From Dendrophyllia cribrosa (taxonomy: Eukaryota; Cnidaria; Anthozoa; Scleractinia; Dendrophylliidae): 64,000 nucleotides of DNA. Positions within the stretch are counted from its first letter, which is position 1; every line of letters starts with the position of its first letter. Below, piece after piece: positions 1-12,400 of this stretch. The position numbers and the translations under genes were made by a program. The stretch lies in the NCBI GenBank assembly GCA_024195265.1, contig JAJLRJ010000013.1, forward strand, positions 5,248,612 through 5,312,611. Reading direction: 5' to 3'. Under the pieces are notes generated by a model. The model saw only the letters and a program-made list of their open reading frames with translations. It was not told where the DNA came from and ran no database searches.

Positions 1-1998
1 CAACCGAGCGAATGAAAGTAATACGAGTCGAGCAGAAGGAAAAGGGCGCCTCTCTCTCAGTTTCCCCTCGGCTCGTTCGCTCGCTCCAGTCTTGCCGAGC
101 TTGTTTTTTTTATTAGCTCGCCAGCTTGACTGACTGATAAGCGACAGCTAGCAGTCTAAAGCCATGTTGCATTTGTAGGTAGTATCAATGTAGTTAGTGC
201 ATGTTAACCCTAAAGGCCCATATATATTCATATGTTGACTCGTACTCAAGCCACTCGGATAAGAAATTGTAGAACGCTTGGTACGATTGGAAGAAGGGAA
301 AAGACAAGACTGTTTCTGATGTTTTTAATTCCTTCCCACCTTCCCCGACCTACTAACTTTTTATCTGAGGTAACTGGGAACTAGAAATATTTTGTAATGC
401 ATGTTTTTAAAATACCTTTGGTATTGATTAGGTTGCGATTAGCCCCCTATTTTTTCAGGATTAGTCAAGTGGGCAAGCACGCGTTAAAATCACCTCGCAC
501 GAGGAGACTCGCGTCGCGTGTCTTCACGCGCGCTGGCTTGATTCCCTGCTGGATTCGACAATTCCATTGAGAATAGAGGGACCAGGCGTAATCTTGTTGT
601 GATAGCCAGCGCAGAGGTTCGGCAGTATAAGTTTGTACTAGCAAATACTGTATTTACTTTGCACTATAGCAAGCCGAATAACCAAATGACACTTGCTTGA
701 CCATAATATTTACTCGTTATAACTGTAAGAGTTATTTAGCATTTTTAACTCGTGAATACGCGAGGCGTTGAAGAAGTTATGGCAGTGGGACAGAATTTCA
801 CTCGCTTGGTCGATCAGCTGTTCACATTGAGCCCACGATATGTAATGGTCACTTGCCTTACCCATGGGGACGTTGTTGGAGGGAGGAGAGGCTGGGGAGT
901 TGGACGCAGGGAGTGGGGGATAGGTGAAGCAAAACGTCTCGGGGAGGGGAGGGGAGGGTCCGAACGTTTAGTATTCACGAGTTGGCTCATATAAAAAAAC
1001 GAGCCTTTAATTTGTAATGACATTAATAAAATTTGAAAACATATATTTTGGTCTACGATTTCATGCCTCAATATAATCTCTCTGCTTCAATTAAGAAATA
1101 GGTGAAGCTTTAGCTTACGTAGGTTGATACAAACACGATGAACGTTTTCTACAGGAAAATGACTTCTTGTTTCTCGGCTTCCAGTTCATCAAAAACTTGA
1201 TTCCTTCATGGTGGTGTAGTGGTTAGCGCCCAACGAGAAAAACGTCATATACGGACATGCATTTGCACCCTTTGTCTCTCAAGCAGCGCTACGCTGGATC
1301 AAAACAAACTTTCGACAGTCGACAGACACCTATCTTTTACAAAATTTCCAATCATTTAAGCATGCAGCTCTTTACATTTGGGCACCGTGTACTTTATTTC
1401 TCATTTGATACAGTAATTACATCTTTGTCAGCATTATGAAAACTTTAACCCTATTTATAATGACAGGTTAATGCTTCGTTCACCCTTTTTTTCGCTTGAA
1501 TAATAATGCATGCTACTCCATAATTTTACCACTGTATGGTTCCTTCTTAAGGGTGATTTGCTTTAGTGGAAAATGTCACTTGAGGGACGGCTAGTTGCAT
1601 AAGCCGTTTCTTTCTTTGTCGTCTTATACGCTGCATATCAAAAGAATTAACAAATACATTCATCTATACCATGCGCGATTTAGGGGTAACACTTATTCTT
1701 TTGTTAAAACAATAGAATATTAGAGCACAAAAGAACGACAATACAATAGAATACAATACCATAGAATATATTAGAATACATAATTTTACCTAATACAATG
1801 AATGTGTACAATGTACAATAGAGCTAACACCCTAAATCGGGCATCATATGCATTCATCATGCTCTGATGACATGCTCTGATGACTCCGAACAAACCCTTC
1901 TAATTTTGGGACAGTTCCAAACGTTATCAACTGAGGCAGTATTTGGGGTCATCACAGTATAAAAGTGCTCATGTCTCACCCTCAAATTACAATAGGAT
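1..1998. other. No gene recognised
   Basis: No supported coding exon. It holds AT-rich stretches, a run of AATACAATAGAATAC-like imperfect repeats near 1735-1800, and a tRNA A-box-like fragment (GGTGTAGTGGTTAGCGC) near 1212-1228 with no B box. Confidence 0.5.
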
Positions 1999-2617
1999 CC
2001 CGGGGGAGTACTCAACAAAGTTTTTTTGCCCTTGTTACCCTTTCATATACCGTTTTTGACAGAAAAGGTACCACTTTCACATACCTTTCATTGAAAATGG
2101 TACCCCTTTCAAATAGCCTTTACGTGCGTCTGATATATATTCCGATAGGCCTTTTTTCCCTAAACTCTCAAATAAAGCAAGGACCACTTGGACAAACAGC
2201 ACGGCGAATTGAAGCCGGATCTTGCCCGGGGGGGGGGGGGCGGGTACTCCCTATAAAAGGTACGCCCGAAAGGCGTACCTTTTTGAGGCTGAGGTATAAG
2301 GGTCGGGATTTCACGAGTTGAAGTATATGAAAGGGTAGGGATTTCACGAAGAATAGGAAAGGGTAGCGTAAACACGAGTTGAAGTATTAAAAACGTAGGG
2401 AAAACTGTGATTTAAGTATTATAAAAAGCGCCTTTCAAAATATATCGAACAGACGCACGTAAAGGCTATATGAAAGGGGTACCATTTTCAATGAAAGGTA
2501 TATGAAAGGGGTACCTTTTCTGTCAAAAACGGTATATGAATGGGTAAGGGTTTGTACCTCGGGGCGGAGCATCCCCGTACAAAATTTTGTTGAGTACCCC
2601 CCTCCCCCCACCCGGGG
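1999..2617. mobile_element. Hairpin MITE with CCCGGGGGAGTAC ends
   Basis: The left end CCCGGGGGAGTACTCAACAA mirrors GTTGAGTACCCCCC...CCCGGG on the right. Further inverted matches inside code nothing (the GGTACC...ACGTGCGTCTGATAT segments). GGATC flanks both sides, a possible 5-bp target duplication. Confidence 0.6.
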
Positions 2618-2680
2618 GATCTTGGTGTAGATCAGGATCAGCAGTATTGGATAAAACTAAATACAAGGCTGATCGGACAG

Positions 2681-4120
2681 TATTAATACTGATCTAGGTC
2701 TGGGAACCCAGATCCTATGGTGTGACCATTCAAATGAAACCTCTTCAGCGGTACTTTTGCATGGTACCATTTGTTCTAACTTTTGAGTCTGTTGATGAAA
2801 TCCTATGGTGTGACCATTCAAATGAAACCTCTTTGGCAGTACTTTTACATGGTACCATTTGTTTTAACTTTTGAGTCTGTTGATGAAATCCTATATATGG
2901 TGTGACCATTCAAATGAAACCTCTTCAGCAGTACTTTTGCATGGTACCATTTGTTCTAACTTTTGAGTCTGTTGATGAAATCCTATGGTGTGACCATTCA
3001 AATGAAACCTCTCCAGCACTACTTTTGCATGGTACCATTTATTTTTCAATATTTAACAAGACGAAATTTGGGATTTTTCTTGAAGTTTGTTCTTTGGCAC
3101 TCTGCGACAAAAAGGGTTAATCCTCGGACGTACAAGGGGGAGGGGGTGGGGGGATGGCCACCCTGCCTTAAGGTTTTCTCCGATTTTCTCAAGACCATTA
3201 ACGCTTAGCATATGCCATCATCAGTAGTTGTTCTTTAACTCTTGAGACAAATTTTGGTAAAGTTTGGCGACAACCGGTTGCTATGGTAACGAGATATGAT
3301 GTCATTCGGTAACGAGATATGATGTCATTCGGAAAAAGCATTACGAAACGAAAAGCATTACGAAACGAAACATGGCCTCTTGCCAAAAATCAGCATCCTA
3401 TTCCCGGGGGGGGGGGGGGGGGGGGGGGGGGACTCCCCATAATGGGCAAGACTCTTGAACGAACCCTATGGGATGAACAGGCGTGATGAAACTTAATATA
3501 TTTCTATTTTTATAGTAGCGTTTGTAAACGTTTTTTCTGTTTATTTTTGTTAACCAATCATATTTAATCTTTTCATTTGAATCATTCTATATCTTGTAAC
3601 CGCTTTATTCCATTTTACTTAGCTCTTTGCAGCTCCCGATGAAGGTTAGTTCTGTCTAACCGAAATATTGGGCAATAAAATACCCTTTACAGCTGTCCGA
3701 TCAGCCTTGCATTTAGTTTTAAGCTTTTTTCCCTACCCTTTTATACTTCAACTCGCGTTTTCTCTACCCTTTCCTATACTTCGTGAAATCACTACTCTTT
3801 CATATACTTCAACTCATGGAATACCTACCCTTTCATATACCTCAGCCTCAAAAAGGCACCCCTTTCGGGCGGAGCATCCCCGTGTAGCCCATTATGGGGA
3901 GTTCCCCCCCCCCCCCCCGGGAATAGGATGCTGATTTTTGGCAAGAGGCCATGTTTCGTTTCGTAATGCTTTTTCCGAATATCTAACCAAATCCCATAAT
4001 TTCACAAATTTAGTTTTTGTGACGACTTCAAGTGGAAGAAACATAGAATGCACGATCACTGCGACAAACCGTTGAGAGTGGCCGGATCTGGGTTCCCAGA
4101 CCTAGATCAGTATTAATACT
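2681..4120. mobile_element. Composite region between inverted GATCTAGGTCTGGGAACCCAG ends
   Basis: TATTAATACTGATCTAGGTC at 2681 recurs inverted ending at 4120. Inside lie an 88-bp satellite block, a poly-G hairpin pair (3340-3440 and 3890-3985), and a Penelope-like 3' end (3600-3675, CGAAATATTGGGC). A third copy of the end sequence is at about 10202-10237. Confidence 0.5.
2718..3302 (+). repeat. Left arm of large inverted repeat with 88-bp satellite monomers
   Basis: Four monomers of about 88 bp (TGTGACCATTCAAATGAAAC...TTTTGAGTCTGTTGATGAAA), then unique sequence to 3302. The arm is copied inverted at 4891-5563. Confidence 0.75.
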
Positions 4121-4300
4121 AGAAGTGAAACAAAAGAAACGGCAAACTGATCCTCCACTTTTATTTTATTTTATTTTCTTCTGCTTCTGCTTCTGTTTTT
4201 TTTTGCCGTAAGGATCAGTTTGCCTTTTTTTTTGTTTCACTTCAAGTGGGAGAACGGTTAGCCGAAGCTTAAAACATACTCTAAAAATGTTCTAGATAAA

Positions 4301-4550
4301 ACATACACGGAAACTTATACCACCACGGACATACACGGAAACTTATACCACCACGGACATACACGCAAACTTATACCACCACGGACATACACGCAAACTT
4401 ATACCACCACGGACATACACGCAAACTTATACCACCACGGACATACACGCAAACTTATACCACCACGGACATACACGCAAACTTATACCACCACGGACAT
4501 ACACGCAAACTTATACCACCACGGACATACACGCAAACTTATACCCCCAC
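4301..4550 (+). repeat. 28-bp minisatellite
   Basis: About nine copies of GACATACACGCAAACTTATA plus CCACCACG. The first two copies carry GG in place of GC; the rest are almost identical. Confidence 0.85.
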
Positions 4551-4890
4551 AGTGGTTGTTGCGATTTTACAATATTTCGGATATATTTTACGTCTAATAG
4601 ATAGCCTGTGATGTGCTCTACAAGACAAGGTTAATATTACGGGTTGTGGCGCTGCTGGGGGTCCGTGACGTCATTCAAAATGGCCGCCAAGATGTATTTT
4701 ACTAAAAATTTTACTAAAAATTCAAATTTATCGGAAAAATGCGGAAATTGCAAATATTTTTTGCTAGAGTTGCAGAATAAGATACAATTTTACATGTTGA
4801 TGTTTTTGGTAGCATTTTATGTTTTTTCACCGAAAAAAGGTGAAAACATGCATTTTTATTCAAAATTGGCTTGACTTCATGCTGCTTATG
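4551..4890. other. No gene recognised
   Basis: A spacer between the minisatellite and the inverted-repeat arm. It includes AAAATGGCCGCCAAGATG, a motif common in hairpin MITEs here, and AT-rich sequence. Confidence 0.4.
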
Positions 4891-5563
4891 ACATCATATC
4901 TCGTTACCATAGCAACCGGTTGTCGCCAAACTTTACCAAAATTTGTCTCAAGAGTTAAAGAACAACTACTGATGATGGCATATGCTAAGCGTTAATGGTC
5001 TTGAGAAAATCGGAGAAAACCTTAAGGCAGGGTGGCCATCCCCCCACCCCCTCCCCCTTGTACGTCCGAGGATTAACCCTTTTTGTCGCAGAGTGCCAAA
5101 GAACAAACTTCAAGAAAAATCCCAAATTTCGTCTTGTTAAATATTGAAAAATAAATGGTACCATGCAAAAGTAGTGCTGGAGAGGTTTCATTTGAATGGT
5201 CACACCATAGGATTTCATCAACAGACTCAAAAGTTAGAACAAATGGTACCATGCAAAAGTACTGCTGAAGAGGTTTCATTTGAATGGTCACACCATATAT
5301 AGGATTTCATCAACAGACTCAAAAGTTAAAACAAATGGTACCATGTAAAAGTACTGCCAAAGAGGTTTCATTTGAATGGTCACACCATAGGATTTCATCA
5401 ACAGACTCAAAAGTTAGAACAAATGGTACCATGCAAAAGTACTGCTGAAGAGGTTTCATTTGAATGGTCACACCATAGGATTTCATCAACAGACTCAAAG
5501 TTAGAACAAATGGTACCATGCAAAAGTACTGCCAAAGAGGTTTCATTTGAATGGTCACACCAT
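4891..5563 (-). repeat. Right arm of the large inverted repeat, ending next to gene 2
   Basis: Reverse complement of 2718-3302, with one extra satellite monomer. It ends about 50 bases from the gene 2 stop codon, so the insertion or duplication touched the 3' end of that gene. Confidence 0.75.
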
Positions 5564-5615
5564 GGGAAATCGCCGACAGACTCAACAGTTAGAAGTAAAT
5601 AAAAATAACTCAGTA

Positions 5616-6220
5616 TCATACCGTCTTCTTGCGTATCGCCTTTGCTATGGAAGGTGCTTGGGCGACCAAAGCTCCGAATGAAGGAACAGAAAACAGGAAG
5701 AGGTGCCTCTTTCCACGGGAAATGGATTCGAAGTGACGATTCATTTTGCGAGCGAGAGGCTTCCGCAACCCGACGGCCACAACAAAGAATTTTACGCCAC
5801 GACGTTTTAATTGAGATGTGACCGATGGGAGGTTGATGAGGCGTGGCCACGACTGCGTAATATTTCTTGCATCGACAAGCGACACCAGAATCTTTCGGGA
5901 GAAGCAGTTGGAGAAGAATCCACCAGTGGATTTCAGAGCATTATATATACCTTTACCCGCCAAGTGTGGATAGGAGATACGAGATATTGCCTGAAGTGCT
6001 CGTCCCAAGCAAAAGTGCTTGTTGAATCGCACTTGAATATGAGCTCTGCTGCCATACGTTGAAACACCGAATTGTGATTTGTGCCAGTTGAATTGAAGGC
6101 TTCGTATGATTGCCTTGATAAAGCTCTTCTGATGATAAAAGTTATTCTTGCCCACGAACTGGGAACCATCGAGCAAGAACATAATGTCAGCGGTAACACG
6201 ATTAACGTTTTGATTTGCAC
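5616..6220 (-). CDS. Gene 2 exon 7: VWA domain and stop
   Basis: A 605-nt exon coding a whole VWA: ADIMFLLDGSQFVG (first metal-site motif, DGSQF instead of DxSxS), QFGVSTYGSRAH, RKILVSLVDARN (late Asp kept), FFVVAVG and SIAKAIRKKTV before TGA. Unlike gene 1 there is no intron inside the domain. ACG|GTATGA at the end could be a donor. Confidence 0.84.
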
Positions 6221-9200
6221 CTGTTGGAGATAAGTGAAATAAAATATAGTTGTTTATCTTTATTGTTTCGATTTTCAGTAGAATTAAAAGTGAGGGTATA
6301 ATTGAAGAGGCTATGGGAGCTAAAAATAACGATTCCGTTTTGGTAATTAAATCAAGTCACTGTTCTGGTGCACTGAAACTACTAGTGCCTGTTTTTGGCT
6401 GAGGATGGCCAGAATGGAAACGGATTGCAACTTTAAAACATTGGACCCACTTATTGTGTCTTGAGTAACTAAACTCAATATGAATTTTGTTTTCATTCCT
6501 TTTAGAATTCACATAACATACTCTATTTGGCCATTTTTTGTATCACAGGACTTACTTAATCAAGGGAGGGTACTTAGCAGTAAGCCAGCAGGATCACTGT
6601 TGTATAGGACTTTGTGTTGTGGACTATTGTGATGTAAATGTTGATATGTAATACAATCAACCCCGCTATTTCGGACTCGGTTAATTCGAATTCCCCGTTA
6701 TTTCGAAATCAGGCCAAATTCCCTTGGATTTAACCTTATGTTTTCAGTCATTTACTATCAGCTATTTCGAACTCCCCGCTATTTCGAACTCCCCGCTATT
6801 TCGAACTGATCCTTATTTCCCTAGACCTAAAATCAACCCCGTTATTTCGAACTTGTCAAGAACAGAATACATCAGAGCACAGCTGAAAACTTATTGCCTT
6901 TTATTTGTACTCATAAATTACGTAGTTGGTGACTTGACAATGCTTGATTTACGTGCAGTGTCCCATTGCCGCTAAGAAATTCCAGCTGTCGTGAGAACAT
7001 GACCGGAAATTTGAGCGTGAAGGAAAAAAAGTTGCTCTGATTATTGACAACTGTCCCGCCCATCCGCATATCTCAACCTTGAAAGCAATCACTGTAGTTT
7101 TCTTACCGCCAAACTCCACCTCGCATCTGCTGATTTATCTTACATATTATCATCCTTATTTAACTAATGTCTCTTTGCATACTGTATTTCATTAAAAATG
7201 ATTCATTGTTACGAATTTTACGCTACCCCGGTTATCTCGAAACCCCGCTATTTCGAACTTTTTTTCATTTCCCCTGGGACTTCGAAATAGCGGGGTTCGA
7301 CTGTATATCAACACGAGGAAGAGTGTTTCATCAGGATTTCTTAAACTCATAAATAATTCATGATGAGAACACATTGTAAATTACAACCGTGAAGGAGGTT
7401 TGGATACCCATTCTTAATTTGTATAGATTTTGGCCATTTTATTCCTTTTATACGTTTTCAGTTTGAGATGCTATATCAAACATTTGAAAGAGTATTTCAG
7501 CAGGTATCCATGCAAACACCTCGAAGTGGGTTAAAAAAACTCGGCTGCGCCTGTTTTTTTTTTTCGACCTGCTTCTCGGTGTTTGGATATCCTGATGAAA
7601 CACTCTTTTATATTTTTGATATATTACTTCTAAATACCGAGAAGTTGTGTTTGGATACTCTACGATTTTTGCAGTATTTTGACAGTACTATCCAGCGGTT
7701 TCTATACTCGCCTCACCATTTTGAAAGCGGAGGTATATGGTATACCGTGTAAGGGGTATCGAATGGTCTGTGTGAGCATTTGCGAGCATACGAGCACTGT
7801 GTGTTTTCTTGCGAGCACGAGCAGTCATCAATTTTCTCTTGCGAGCAGCGAGCACTTTCGAAAAAAAAACAACAAGCGAGCAGCTAGCACTTCGTAAATT
7901 TGCAATACTGTATTAACTTGTATCATTATAATGACAAATTTTATTTCTGAGACCAATCTCTCCCCAGGGCCTCTTCAACGTTATTCAAATCAGAATTTAT
8001 ATGCCCCATCCTTTCAATCCGCGGACGCCCTGTGATCTATTGCTCTCGTTAGGTCTTCCGATTGAACAGTATATTTCATGGCATTTGACAGAACATTTAT
8101 CTGGACCAAGAAACCTACAAAGCACGATTTACAAAATTTAGAGCAATCAGCAAATTTTAACGAGAATCCGAGCAATTGCGAAAATTTTGCGAGCACGAGC
8201 AAGCAAGCAATGGTCTAAATTTTGCGAGCAAATCGAGCAAATGCCACACTTTGCAAGCACTTGAAAATTTTAAGGGGGGACCATTCTATACCCCTCGTGT
8301 ATTTTCGACAATACCAAAAGCTTGGTTAGCTTAAATATTACTTTTTGCAAAAAACCTCAATTTTACTTGTTTGTTTTACCTGGAACTAAAATATTGACTT
8401 GTACAACCGAAGGTCTTCTCGTAAGAGGAACTGGGTAAACAACTGGCGGCTGTTTTGCAGGTGAAGCTGGATTTCCAACTGAGGGCTGTTTTGCAGGTGG
8501 AGCTGGATTTCCAACTGAGGGCTGTTTTGCAGGTGGAGCTGGATTTCCAACTGGCGGCTGTTTTGCAGGTGGAGCTGGATTTCCAACTGAGGGCTGTTTT
8601 GCAGGTGGAGCTGGATTTCCAACTGAGGGCTGTTTTGCAGGTGGAGCTGGATTTCCAACTGGCGGCTGTTTTGCAGGTGGAGCTGGATTTACAACTAAGG
8701 GCTGTTTTGCAGGTGGAGCTGGTTTTGCAACTGAGGGCTGTTTTGCAGGTGGAGCTGGATTTACAACTAAGGGCTGTTTTGCAGGTGGAGCTGGATTTCC
8801 AACTGAGGGCTGTTTTGCATGTGGAGCTGGATTTCCAACTGAGGGCTGTTTTGCAGGTGGAGCTGGATTTCCAACTGAGGGCTGTTTTGCAGGTGGAGCT
8901 GGATTTCCAACTGAGGGCTGTTTTGCAGGTGGAGCTGGATTTACAACTGAGGGCTGTTTTGCTGGCGGAGCTGGCTGTACCACCGAGGGTCGTCTTGTTG
9001 GCAAAACTGGACGCACTCTGCGTGCTAAAGAGAAAAGTGACTTTCAGCTCCAACTGTCATTAATGTCATGGAAAGGTGGCCTTATAAGCTTGATAAGCTC
9101 TTCAATCCTATAATCAAACTTGGAGTCTTATTTTGTACTTTTCAGTAGTAATAAACTTACTTGCGCAGTTGTCCCATTTTCTGTCAGAATGGTTACCAAA

Positions 9201-9383
9201 GAACGGTGTTATAGCGCACCATGGTTGGTTGTGGTCTATTGTTGTGCAATCATTGTACCAGCGGTTACGATATTTGAAGGGGAACACGCAGCAGTGTTTG
9301 CTTTTTGTTCGACGTCTGCATTTGCCTGAGAATGATACAAAAATGACGTCACATATCGTCATCATCATTACCATAATGATCAG

Positions 9384-9416
<33 letters not shown>

Positions 9417-12400
9417 GGACGGCTGTGGTCACAAAGTCTGCTCCATAATTATAATACTTAGCAATAGCGCCATTTTCCAGTTCCTAATTATAAATGATAG
9501 CATCAAAAAGTCCTGTTTGACCTGTCAGTTTATTCAACAAGGACAAAAGAAATACACTTTTTACTACTAAAGAGGAACGTTGTATTTATAATCACATGAC
9601 ATGTAATTCTAAAAACTTGATCTATATGATCCATTGTAAAAAATGTTTTAAACGTAATATACCGTGTCAATACATCGAAGAAACAAAACGCAAACTAAAT
9701 GAACGCTTTGGTGAATATCGCCGCTCTGTAGAGAATCCACATCATCTCAGCTGCCCTACTCCTATATCAGAACACTTTATTCTACCGGGACACTCTACTT
9801 AGGATATGCAACTTTTACAACTGGAATTAATACGTAATAGCAGAGACTACTAGCGTGTGAAGCATATCTCATAGACAAAGCAAAGACGTTAGAACCACTT
9901 GGAATCAACAGACGCGACGAACCTTATTAACTCTCTCATCACTAGTCAGTTTAGTTTATCACCTGTCAAACCTTTCACCAATCATATTCGTTGTTTTTGT
10001 TATTATTTATCTTTTTTCAAAACCACTTGTATAACGTTTTTACAGTTGTAATCATTTATAGTGCTAGCCCCTGAAGAAACTTTGTTTTGCAAAGCGAAAT
10101 ATTGGGCACTATTATATTCCATTCTTATTTTATATTATTTGCTTCTGCTTCCGTTTTTCTGCCGCAAGGATCAGTTTTTCGTTTCTTTTGTTTCACTTCA
10201 AGTATTAATAATGATCTAGGTCTGGAAACCCAGATCCAGCCATTCTCAACGGTTTGTTGCAGTGATCGTGCATTCTATATTTCTTTTTATAAAGCTAAAA
10301 GGCATTGGTCTACAATTGAAACATCTTCGGATCTTCCTCGGAACTCTTTTGACATTTTCGGCAATCTTCGTAAACGTTCGGAAAAATAATCGGAAACGTT
10401 CGTACAACCTTCGGACTGTAGCTGTGAATTATTTATGAGGTTGAGAAACATACACTTGCTTTCATAAAACTTACCAGATAACGCGTAGACATCATTGGCG
10501 CTACCACCAGGACTTCCTTTTCCGTACTTACATCGGCGAGACGGACCGTATCTTCTGTAAGTGAAATGCGCTGTAGGTCCTGTTGCACACAGTCCCCCCC
10601 TCCGCACCCCAAACACTTTGTAATTATGTTTCGCAGCAATCAAGGCGCATTTTTTGACTGCGTCTCTTCGATGTTGAAAAAAGTCTGCGGTGATGATGGG
10701 TTCCTGGCCTTCCACACTTGAGAGAGCTCGCGGACTGTAACTTTTACGTCTTTTGTTTTTAAAACAACCAACGGGCCTGACTAAAATGAATTTGCATTTG
10801 GAAAAATAGGTATTAAGACATTAGTATAGGTAATCACATGATTTCGAGTGCGATTTGGAAGAAATGAGCACGAGTAAATTTTTCAAAGACTACAAATTGC
10901 ATGAGCCGCTTCGGCGAGTGCAATTTGTGGTCTCTGAAAAATTTACGAGTGTTCATTTATTCCAAATTGCACGAGAATAATCATATGATTACTTGTTAAT
11001 AATATACATGCAAAAATTTTTGTCACGCTGCGATTGTTTTCGTTACAAAAATTCACTTTGCCACGCTTCGATTACTCCACTTCAGATTAGTCGAAATTTT
11101 GACAGGTGAATTCGTGCGTGAATATTCATGCACTCTCTGCAAGAACTGCATCACAAGTTTTTCGTCTTTCTTAGCCACTGTTAGAAACTTTGTAAAAGAA
11201 CGAAACAAAACATAGACGTCGCCATGGTTTTGCTCTTATCCGCAGGCTGGTATTGTTGAAAGGTTTCGACGTACGCTGCCGTCGTTTTGTTTATTCAGTT
11301 ATTTACGCCGGATCGGAAAAGTCTTCAACGCTCTTGACGACTTTGAAAGCTAAAACAACGAGGTGAAAGCTTCCAAACGGTTTTTTGTCAGCACAGGAGA
11401 ATGTTTAATCACAGGTCTGAGTTCATTTGCTCCACAGGACATTACCGAGGTTAGATTTAGACGCTTTTATGGCGCCTTTTTGCTTTCTTGTTGTAATGGG
11501 TGGACATTTCTTTCAAGCTAGAGGCCTTTAAACACTTTGGCAGCTCCTTAACTCCCAATACTTGAACAGTTTATTCTTTCTATTTTAAACGTAAACAGTA
11601 ATTATATTGTTTAATTAGATTCTTAGATTAGCATTTGTTTTAACTCCAATTACGGGTTTTCGTAGGCGCCTCATTGATTCTCCGCTTCGTTTTCTTTGTT
11701 GACTTTGTACTCGTGTCCTTTTTTTCTCAAATCTCCTAGTATTTCTCAGTAATTAGAACTTTTGTCTGTTTTCGTATTTTGAATCAGTTTTCTTTCAAGA
11801 CTTTCTATTAAAATTCCGTTATACTGTTTGAATCTTGTTTAAGTTGTGTCCGCCATTTTGTTTCTGCATGGCTCGAAATCTGTTTAGCTATCCTAACTGT
11901 CAATCATTTTAATTTCAACTTTTTGCACTCAATTTCACCCTTTTACACTCAATTTCAACTTTCTGCACTGTTTGGGATTAATTGACATTCTCTCAGCCAA
12001 TCAGAATGCAGAAATTTTTGCATGTATATTATTAAAGGGTGTACAAGTACTATAACTTGTAATCGTCAAACGAAACCACTCTACATACAGACTTACCAAC
12101 AACATTAGCAGTTACCCTTATGGGTCTCACTGGTCTCACACTTTCCGTCTTTTGAGCTGGCTGGAATCCTAAAACGAAAAGAACACCAGTGTTGTTCAAT
12201 GTTTTCGGCTGAGCATTTTTAGGAGTCAGTTTTCAATTTTTCGAGCCCTAATGCGCGAGTTGTTATACGACAGTAATCTCTCTGCCAACCCAGGCTTTCA
12301 AACATTTTCTTTAAAAAAGTGCGCTCTCTGAAGGGTGTAACATGGTGACATATCTGTACTCCGTTTGGTGCGTATTTGCACTCTCAAAATGATATATGCT

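Noticed and set aside
1204..1236. tRNA start (GGTGTAGTGGTTAGCGC)
   Set aside because: Only an A-box-like fragment; no B box at the expected distance.
4312..4545. CRISPR-like array
   Set aside because: The 28-bp units are directly tandem with no unique spacers, in a eukaryotic setting; a minisatellite.
5407..5850. 147-residue minus ORF overlapping the gene 2 VWA end
   Set aside because: It runs in another frame from the VWA coding sequence into satellite monomers; a shadow.
8455..9063. Plus-strand 202-residue ORF and a second minus-frame 225-residue ORF over the gene 2 repeat exon
   Set aside because: The 36-bp unit lacks stops in several frames, so all are open. Only the minus frame with phase 1-1 splice sites and PSVGNPAPPAKQ units joins its neighbours.
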